From: Methylobacterium sp. NEAU K
Lineage (GTDB): Bacteria; Pseudomonadota; Alphaproteobacteria; Rhizobiales; Beijerinckiaceae
Length of the DNA: 64,000 nucleotides
Reading direction: 5' to 3'
NCBI RefSeq assembly: GCF_030700285.1
Contig: NZ_JAUYZJ010000029.1
Coordinates: 1-64,000, forward strand
The notes beneath the pieces were generated by a model. That model was not told where the DNA came from, did not search any database, and worked only from the letters and a program-made list of their open reading frames with translations. How positions within the stretch are numbered: the stretch's first letter is position 1; each line of letters begins with the position of its first letter. The position numbers were made by a program, and so were the translations under genes. Below are positions 46,059 to 55,152 of the stretch, in pieces.

Positions 46059-47600
46059 CTAAGCGGCGCGCCAGCGGAGCGCCGCGCTGTTGCCCATGGC
46101 GCGGCTGTAGAGCCCGGCATAACCCTCAGCGGCCTGATCCCAGCCGAATCGCGCGGCCATGGCGCGGCGGCGCATGGCGTTGAGGCGCTTCTTCTGGCCG
46201 AAGGCCTCGAAGGCCCGGCGGACCGCCGATCCGAACGCGGAGGCCGTGGCCTCCGGGAAGGTGAAGCCCGTCACACCGTCCTCGACCGTGTCGGCCAGCC
46301 CCCCGGTCCGGTGCACGATCGGAAGGGAGCCGAAGCGCTGGGCGTACATCTGGGCCAGCCCGCAGGGCTCGAACCGCGACGGCATCAGCAGGAAGTCGCT
46401 GCCCGCGAACATCCGCCGGGCCTGCGCCTCCTCGAAGCCCACATGCACGCCGACGGCGTCGGGGTGGCGCTTGGCGAAGCCGCGTAGGGCCTGCTCGAAC
46501 CGGCCCTCGCCCTGGCCGATCACCACGAGCTGGCCGCCCTCGGCCACGATGGCCTCGGCCGCCTGCAGGCTCAGGTCGATACCCTTCTGGTGCACGAGGC
46601 GCGACACGATGGCGAAGAGCGGCCCGCGCGAGACCGCCAGCCCGAACTGGCGGCGCACGGCCTCGGCATTGGCGCGCTTGCCCTTCCAGTCGTCGACCTC
46701 GAAGCGCGTCGCCAGGTGGCGGTCGGTGCCCGGGTCCCAGGTCTCGTCGATGCCGTTGAGGATGCCCGCCAGCCGGCCCTGGCCGGCGCGGGTGCGCAGG
46801 AGCCCGTCGAGGCCGCAGCCCATCTCGGGGGTCTGGATCTCGCGGGCATAGGTCTCGCTCACCGTGGTGACCTGCGAGGCGTAGAAGATGCCCGCCTTCA
46901 GGAAGGAGAGCTGGCCGTAGAACTCGGCGCCGTCGACCTGGAAGGCCGAGTCCGGCACGCCGAGACGGCCCAGGCTGTCGCGGGGGAACAGGCCCTGATA
47001 GGCGAGGTTGTGGATCGTCAGCACGCTCGGGACGCGCCGGCCGCGCCAGGCGAGGTAGGCCGGGGCCAAAGCCGCCTGCCAGTCGTTGAGGTGCAGCAGG
47101 TCGGCCGCCCAGTCGGCGTCGATGCCGGCGGCGATCTCGGCGGCCGCGAGGCTGAGGCGGGCGAAGCGCAGGTCGTTGTCGCCGAAATCGCCGTGCGCGT
47201 CGCCGTAGGGCGTGCCGTCGCGCTCGTACAGGTCGGGGCTCAGCAGGACGTAGATGCGCAGGCCGTCGGCCGCCTCGACCAGGCCGAGATCGCAAGGCGG
47301 GATGCCCGCGAAGCCCTCGAGCCGGGCGACCACCGGAATCTCGGGGAACGCGGCGCGGACCTGACGGTAGCCGGGGATCACGACGCGAATGTCATAGTGC
47401 GACGCGAGGGCCCGGGGCAGGGCGGCCGAGACCTCGCCGAGCCCGCCGGTCTTCACGAAGTCGGCCATCTCCGGGGTGGCGTAGAGGATGCGGCGGCGCA
47501 AAGATGCCGGCCAGGCCGGGTTCGTGGACGGTACGGCGGCTCCGCCACCCTCGCCGCAGGACCAGTCGACGAGGGAACCACCGCGGAACGCGTCGAGCAT
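46059..47600 (-). CDS. glgA: Glycogen synthase
   Basis: The 513-residue GT5 enzyme adds glucose from ADP-glucose (or UDP-glucose) to alpha-glucan. Signature parts are the KTGGLGEVSAALP loop near residue 49, LLHLNDWQAALAPAYL, TIHNLAYQGLFP, VSETYAREIQTPEMGCGLDG, ILNGIDETWDP, IVSRLVHQKGIDL and the C-terminal MPSRFEPCGLAQMYAQRFGSLPIVHRTGGLADTV. The ATG at 47600 is preferred; about 35 residues precede the RRRILYATPEMADF core, so a slightly later start is possible. It is convergent with glgB. No glgC is in the window. Confidence 0.96.
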   Translation of the reverse strand: MLDAFRGGSLVDWSCGEGGGAAVPSTNPAWPASLRRRILYATPEMADFVKTGGLGEVSAALPRALASHYDIRVVIPGYRQVRAAFPEIPVVARLEGFAGIPPCDLGLVEAADGLRIYVLLSPDLYERDGTPYGDAHGDFGDNDLRFARLSLAAAEIAAGIDADWAADLLHLNDWQAALAPAYLAWRGRRVPSVLTIHNLAYQGLFPRDSLGRLGVPDSAFQVDGAEFYGQLSFLKAGIFYASQVTTVSETYAREIQTPEMGCGLDGLLRTRAGQGRLAGILNGIDETWDPGTDRHLATRFEVDDWKGKRANAEAVRRQFGLAVSRGPLFAIVSRLVHQKGIDLSLQAAEAIVAEGGQLVVIGQGEGRFEQALRGFAKRHPDAVGVHVGFEEAQARRMFAGSDFLLMPSRFEPCGLAQMYAQRFGSLPIVHRTGGLADTVEDGVTGFTFPEATASAFGSAVRRAFEAFGQKKRLNAMRRRAMAARFGWDQAAEGYAGLYSRAMGNSAALRWRAA

Positions 47601-47863
47601 GGGCCTCGATCCTGACCGGGCGGGGGGCTGCCCCGGTCGGGCAGACGATCGGGCAGACACGGCTGTCACGACCTCAACCACGCGCGATGCTCCTCCGCCG
47701 CCACGGTTCCGCTGCGACGCACAAAATAGGCCATCGATAGCCTTAAGCTTCGGTTACGCCTGCCGCACTGCGGCAAGAGATGGCAGGCTCCCGCTTCCGC
47801 GCTCCGGGCCTTTGCTGTGACGCGCTCGCCGCCGAACCGGCGTCCACTTCGGCGACGAGCACT

Positions 47864-49447
47864 CTAGCCGTGGCGCAGGATCACCCCCTCGTCGGGCCGG
47901 AGGGCGAGCGTGGCGCGGGTCACCTCGCCCGCCCGCCCGGCCAGGGTCGAGAGCAGCACGGTCCAGTCACCCTCGGGCAGCGGCAGCGCCTGCCCGGCGG
48001 AGCCGAAGTTCAGGATCACCCGCAGGATCTGCCCGTCGGCGAAGCGCTCGTAGGCGAACACGTCCTCGGCCCCGAGAGGCACGCCTCGGTAGCCGCCGAC
48101 CGAGAGGGCGGCGTGGTCCCGCCGCAGGGCGAGCAGCCGCCGGTGCAGGGTGAGCATCGAGGCGGGGTCCGAGCGCTGGCCCTCGACGTTGCGGACCGCC
48201 CAGTCCTCCGAGAGCGGCAGCCAGGGCTCCTCCGTCGAGAAACCCGCATGGGGCGCCTCGTCCCACTGCATCGGCGTGCGCTCCGGGTCTCGGCCGTGCC
48301 CCGGCTCGTTGCGTTCCCAGGGGTCGCGGGCGCGCCCGGGCGGGATCGGCACGTGCCCGAGCCCGATCTCGTCGCCGTAATAGAGGGTCGGTGTGCCGCG
48401 CAGGGTCAGCAGCAGCATCGCGGCGATGCGGGCCTGGGCCTCCCCCACCCGGGCGGCGATGCGCGGCTGGTCGTGGTTGCCCAGCACCCAGTTCGGCCAG
48501 CCGCCCTCGGGCAGTGCGGCCTCGTAGCTCGCCACGAGGTCGGCCACCGCGTCGGCGCGCCACGGGGTCTGGATCAGTTGGAAGTTGAAGGGCAGGTCGG
48601 CGCCCGTGAGGTCGGGTCCGTAATAGGCCACCAACCGCTCCACCGGCAGGTAGATCTCGCCGATCAGCACGCGCGCGCCGTATTGGCGCAGCACCGCCCG
48701 CATCCCGGCGATCACGTCGAACACCTCCGGGCGGTCGGCGGAGTAGACCTGGGTGAAGCGGTTGATCTCGGGGGTGCCCGGCGCGTAGTCGGGATTGGCC
48801 GGGTTGTCGCGGAATCCGGCATCCTTCATCAGGTGCCAGATCACGTCGACCCGGAACCCGTCGACGCCGCGCTCCAGCCAGAAGCGGAGCACGTCGTGCA
48901 TCGCGGCCCGCACGGCGGGGTTGGCCCAGTTGAGGTCCGGCTGCTCGGCCAGGAAGGCGTGGTAGTAATACTGGCCGGTGGCCTCATCGAGCGTCCAGGC
49001 CGGACCGCCGAAATTCGAGATCCAGTTGTTCGGCGGGCCGCCCCCCGGGGCCGGGTCGCGCCAGATGTACCAGTCCCGCTTCGGGCTGGAGCGCGCCGAC
49101 CGGCTCTCCGAAAACCACGGATGCGCGATCGAGGAGTGGTTGGGCACGAAGTCGAGGATCACCTTCAGCCTGCGCCGGTGGGCCTCGGCGACGAGGGCGT
49201 CGAAGTCGGCGAGCGTGCCGAAGAGCGGGTCGATGCCGCAGTAATCGGCCACGTCGTAGCCGAAATCGGCCATGGGCGAGGGGTAGACCGGCGAGATCCA
49301 CACGGCATCGACCCCGAGCCAGGCGAGATAGTCCATGCGTGCGGTGATGCCGGGCAGGTCGCCGACCCCGTCGCCGTTCGTGTCCTGAAAGGAGCGGGGA
49401 TAGACTTGATAGACGGTCCCGCGCTTCCACCAGACGGTCTCGGTCAT
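47864..49447 (-). CDS. GH13 alpha-glucosidase
   Basis: This 527-residue enzyme starts WWKRGTVYQVYPRSFQDTNGDGVGDLPGI, as in the alpha-glucosidase/oligo-1,6-glucosidase group (GH13_23-like). The catalytic residues are D201 (DGFRVDVIWH), E264 (VLIGEIYLP) and D326 (LGNHDQPR). It should release glucose from maltose or short maltodextrins; 1,4 versus 1,6 preference cannot be fixed by eye. No signal peptide is visible, so it is cytoplasmic. It is divergent from glgP and lies 263 bp upstream of glgA on the same strand. Confidence 0.93.
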   Translation of the reverse strand: MTETVWWKRGTVYQVYPRSFQDTNGDGVGDLPGITARMDYLAWLGVDAVWISPVYPSPMADFGYDVADYCGIDPLFGTLADFDALVAEAHRRRLKVILDFVPNHSSIAHPWFSESRSARSSPKRDWYIWRDPAPGGGPPNNWISNFGGPAWTLDEATGQYYYHAFLAEQPDLNWANPAVRAAMHDVLRFWLERGVDGFRVDVIWHLMKDAGFRDNPANPDYAPGTPEINRFTQVYSADRPEVFDVIAGMRAVLRQYGARVLIGEIYLPVERLVAYYGPDLTGADLPFNFQLIQTPWRADAVADLVASYEAALPEGGWPNWVLGNHDQPRIAARVGEAQARIAAMLLLTLRGTPTLYYGDEIGLGHVPIPPGRARDPWERNEPGHGRDPERTPMQWDEAPHAGFSTEEPWLPLSEDWAVRNVEGQRSDPASMLTLHRRLLALRRDHAALSVGGYRGVPLGAEDVFAYERFADGQILRVILNFGSAGQALPLPEGDWTVLLSTLAGRAGEVTRATLALRPDEGVILRHG

Positions 49448-49770
49448 GCGTGAGCCTCTCGAATCCTCGGCCCACGGTTAACCGCTGAGCCGCGGGCTGG
49501 CGACGGCCCGGATGCGCGCGGTACCGCTTGGCCGCGCGGGCCGATGTGTCTAGAATGTCACTCAGTCGCGCCATATCTGTCGCGGCGTGGCGGCGCGCTC
49601 CGGTGGGAGCGGCGCTGCCACGACTTCGCCCGGAAGCCGGCCGCACACTCGGCCGCTTCGGGGCACGGATCGTCCCGCCGTTCATGCGGCGGCAATCCGT
49701 CAAAAGAGATAATCCGCCCACGATACCCCTGGCGATAGAATCCGGGGAGCTGACTTTGGGGGACCCGCAC
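49448..49770. other. Divergent gap between alpha-glucosidase and glgP
   Basis: The 323-bp gap should hold both promoters. The glgP frame is open through much of it, but the stretch lacks family similarity and has a different base mix, with an AT-richer patch near 49695-49740. No gene or clear operator was found. Confidence 0.4.
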
Positions 49771-52308
<2,538 letters not shown>

Positions 52309-52317
52309 GGTCCCGAC

Positions 52318-52377
52318 AAGGTCATGGATTCAAGAGGTCCGTGACCTGTTGCGGATGCAGGGCGTGAGCCCTGCATC
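52318..52377. repeat. Structured intergenic repeat, copy 2 (after glgP)
   Basis: Ten bases after the glgP stop, AAGGTCATGGA (52318-52328) pairs with TCCGTGACCT around a 9-base loop. This is the same hairpin as after glgB with one C-G pair changed to a U-G wobble. The second hairpin GATGCAGGGC-gtga-GCCCTGCATC (52354-52377) is equivalent to the CCAGGGC hairpin of copy 1 with changed outer pairs. It lies between convergent genes and is a likely two-way terminator. Confidence 0.7.
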
Positions 52378-52385
52378 ATCACGGC

Positions 52386-53450
52386 TCACGCCCTCCGGAG
52401 CCCCTTCAGCTGCAGCACGGCGCGGCGCAGGTTGCGCCAGAGCCGGTGGCGCATCAGCGCGGCGCGCTCGGCGAGCCCAAGCCGGCGCCGGCAGAAGACA
52501 TGCGACACGCGCCCGAGCCGGGGCCCCAGGTCCGGCTCGCCCTTGCGCAGGGCGATGTCCGGAAGCGCCGCCGATTGCGCGATCCTCAGGGAGCACGCCG
52601 CCGGGATGGTGAACGTGCGGAAGGCCGAGCGCGTGTAGTAGGAGAATTCGTCGTAGGCGACGATCGTGCGCGCCCGCCCGGTCGCCGGGTCCTGGACCAT
52701 CATCGTGCCCGCCCGCGGCCCGTAGGTCACGAGGGCGCCGATCACGTGGCGCGGGCGCCCGAGGGGAATCTCGACGTTCTCGCCCTCGGGAATCTCCAGG
52801 AAATGCAGCGGGATGCCGTTGCGGCGCAGTTCGAACCCGCAATCCAGGCCGGGGAGGGTGCGCAGGGGCAGGGATTCGAACCGACCCGGCAGCCTCCGGA
52901 ACCAGTCGGCATAGGCGCGGCCGGGCGGCGGCGCCCGCATGAAGGCGTAGACCAGGGTCCCGTAGAGGTCTGCCCCGGCCGGCGCGACATGGGTCCCGTC
53001 CTTCAGCAGGTAGGTGATGTCGCCCGCGCCTGCCGCCGCCACCGGGGCGGCGAGGTCGAGGTACGGGATGCCGTAGAGGGCGCGGTACTCCGCGAGCAGG
53101 CCGGCGACGCCCTCGGCCTCGTAATCGACCCCGCCCTGATGGAGGTTGAGGAAGGCGACCCCGAGGTTCCGCCGGGCGGTCCCCGCCAGGATGTCGTCCA
53201 GGTAGGACCGCATCGCGGCATCGTCGAAGTAGCGCACGTTGCCGGTGAACAGCTCCAGCACGACGTGGTCGCAGGGGACCGCGTCGAGGATCTCGTCGAT
53301 CAGGCAGGCGATCGAGGGCAGCGAGTGGCCGCCCCAGCCGCTGCGCAGGAAGGCGACCGGGCGCCCCTCGGCCAGGGCGAGGGCGTTGGCCCGCTCGACA
53401 TAGCCCGGCAGCTCCGTGACGCTGTAGCCGAGACAGAGCACGCGGAACAT
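52386..53450 (-). CDS. SGNH/GDSL-type hydrolase-like protein
   Basis: The 354-residue protein shows all four SGNH blocks: the nucleophile in CLGYSVTE (S10), Gly in RSGWGGHS, Asn in LELFTGNVRYF (N71) and D151/H154 in LLKDGTHVAPAG. Such enzymes are esterases or acetylhydrolases, often acting on polysaccharides or lipids. The second half (about 190-330) looks like a beta-sandwich and ends in a basic helix (RHRLWRNLRRAV). Start 53450 fits the fold; an ATG at 53519 with a better AAGG site would add 23 residues. No signal peptide is visible. The substrate is unknown. Confidence 0.75.
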   Translation of the reverse strand: MFRVLCLGYSVTELPGYVERANALALAEGRPVAFLRSGWGGHSLPSIACLIDEILDAVPCDHVVLELFTGNVRYFDDAAMRSYLDDILAGTARRNLGVAFLNLHQGGVDYEAEGVAGLLAEYRALYGIPYLDLAAPVAAAGAGDITYLLKDGTHVAPAGADLYGTLVYAFMRAPPPGRAYADWFRRLPGRFESLPLRTLPGLDCGFELRRNGIPLHFLEIPEGENVEIPLGRPRHVIGALVTYGPRAGTMMVQDPATGRARTIVAYDEFSYYTRSAFRTFTIPAACSLRIAQSAALPDIALRKGEPDLGPRLGRVSHVFCRRRLGLAERAALMRHRLWRNLRRAVLQLKGLRRA

Positions 53451-53645
53451 CGGGTCGGATCCGCTCGCGCATCGTCCCGAAAGGCGGTCCCCGGCTTTCG
53501 GAGAGAGACGATGCATCATCAAAGCCTTAGACCCGCATCCTGGATCCGGTATCCGGTATCCGGGACGCGGGTGTCGCGCACGGTCGGACTGACAAGCGCC
53601 GGCATCGGCAGATCCCGACCGCGTCGAGGCGGCGGGCCGCCGGGC

Positions 53646-54569
53646 TCAGTCGAGCACGATCGGGTAGCAGCGCGCGCCCACCGACGCGGCGAGGACCTGC
53701 ACGGCACCGACGGTGGCGATGTCGCCCGCCACGTGGACGACGTCGGTGGCGCGCAGGCTCGGCAGATGGGCGGTCAGCGGGCCGGAGCGCACGTCCGGCG
53801 GCCGCTGACGCCCGCGATCGGCGCAGAGCACGATCCGGCCGACGCCGGTGCAGCGCAGCCAGTCCAGGCTCTCGCGCATGTAGAGGTCGAGGGCGTCGCG
53901 GGCGCCGACCGCGAGCGCCATCTCGCGGGCGGGCTCGATGTAGCGGGCCGCGCGGGCGATGGCCCAGATCGGGCCGAAGCCGGCGCCCGCCGCCACCAGC
54001 ACGAGGCGGCCGCCGCCGGGGCGGTACTGGCCCCGGCCGACGGGCCCCTTCAGGCGCACGGGCTGGTCGAGCCGGATCGCGTCGAGCGGGTCGCCCTCCG
54101 GATCGCGGGCGAGGTGGAACACCGCCTCGTTGATCTCGGCCGCGCCGTCGATCCGCAGGGTCGGGGACAGCGTCATGGCGGGCAGGCCCGCGAAGGTGAC
54201 GAGGGCCTGGTGGCCGGGTTCGAGGTTCGGGCGCCGGGTCAGGGTCGCGACGATCTCGACGATGCCGGGGCAGAGCCGGCGGATCTCCGTGACGGTGCCC
54301 TTGCGGATGGCGACGGGCGGCGGGGGCGCCTCCTCCCGGCCCTGGATCGGGGCGCCCGGAAGGCTCGGCCGCAGGGCCTCGGCCCGGGCCCGGCGCGCCG
54401 GCGGCCGGCGGCCGGCAGGCGCCGCACGCCCCTGGCCGGCGAGGTGGTTGACGTGCTGCGCCTGGAGCGGCGCGATCATGCCCTCGGCGAGGGCCGCCTC
54501 CAGAGGCGTGTCGCCGGTCGAGACGCGCACCGACCGGCCGTTGACGACGAGCGAGCAGCGCGCGCCCAT
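53646..54569 (-). CDS. FAD/NAD-binding oxidoreductase with cysteine-less ferredoxin-like N-terminus
   Basis: This 307-residue protein resembles the reductase components of ring-hydroxylating or methane monooxygenases. The C-terminal part has an FAD-binding barrel (PVRLKGPVGRGQY) and a NAD-binding fold (LVLVAAGAGFGPIWAIARAA). The N-terminus SLVVNGRSVRVSTGDTPLEAALAEGMIAPL copies the start of a plant-type [2Fe-2S] ferredoxin, but where the Cys-x4-Cys-x2-Cys cluster ligands should follow there is QAQHVNHLAGQG, with no cysteines. It therefore cannot bind the usual cluster. The ATG at 54569 is 29 bp after the coiled-coil gene. The electron acceptor is unknown. Confidence 0.75.
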   Translation of the reverse strand: MGARCSLVVNGRSVRVSTGDTPLEAALAEGMIAPLQAQHVNHLAGQGRAAPAGRRPPARRARAEALRPSLPGAPIQGREEAPPPPVAIRKGTVTEIRRLCPGIVEIVATLTRRPNLEPGHQALVTFAGLPAMTLSPTLRIDGAAEINEAVFHLARDPEGDPLDAIRLDQPVRLKGPVGRGQYRPGGGRLVLVAAGAGFGPIWAIARAARYIEPAREMALAVGARDALDLYMRESLDWLRCTGVGRIVLCADRGRQRPPDVRSGPLTAHLPSLRATDVVHVAGDIATVGAVQVLAASVGARCYPIVLD

Positions 54570-54598
54570 GGCCGTACCCCGCTTGGTCTCGAGAGGGA

Positions 54599-54964
54599 TC
54601 ACCGGGCGCGGATCAGGAGCGTGTCGACGAGGGCAGCCCAGCGTTCGCGGGTCGCGCGGACATCGTCGCTCGCGGCGGATTCCGTGAGGAGCTGGCGCTG
54701 CGCCCGCAGCGCCTCGACCTCCTGCCGCTGGGCCCGCAGCACCGCCTTCATCACCTGAAGCTCGGTCTCGAGCCGGGCGATCTCGTCGGCCTCGTCCGGA
54801 TCGTCGGACAGGTCGGCGGCCTGCGCCTCGGAGAGGCGCGGGTCGTGGATGGGCAGCGGCAGCCGGGTCCGGGCCTGCTGCTCCAGCCGGACCGGCCGGG
54901 CGATCAGGCGACGCACGAGATCCGAGCTGCCCGCCTGCTGGTAACGCCTCGCCGCCTCGGCCAT
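54599..54964 (-). CDS. Small coiled-coil hypothetical protein
   Basis: The 121-residue protein (MAEAARRYQQAGSSDLVRRLIARPVRLEQQARTRL...) has a clear heptad region, EIARLETELQVMKAVLRAQRQEVEALRAQRQLL (about residues 60-93), and a helical C-terminus. It lies 29 bp upstream of the oxidoreductase gene on the same strand, so both are probably one operon, and it may be a partner or scaffold of that enzyme. No family was recognised. An earlier start at 55006 is possible. Confidence 0.6.
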   Translation of the reverse strand: MAEAARRYQQAGSSDLVRRLIARPVRLEQQARTRLPLPIHDPRLSEAQAADLSDDPDEADEIARLETELQVMKAVLRAQRQEVEALRAQRQLLTESAASDDVRATRERWAALVDTLLIRAR

Positions 54965-55152
54965 CCGCCCATCCCCATCGCGGGCGCCGGAGGGCCCGCC
55001 TGTCAACAGGAGCTTGCGCGGACATGGTTAAGGGGGGCTTAAACTGATCGCCGGCATTAAGCCCAACGGCGGGATCGGGCGAAACATCTCAGATCCGAGC
55101 CTCCTGAAACCCATCCTTCGATGGACCGGTCTCAGGCCGGCGAAGGCGACGC

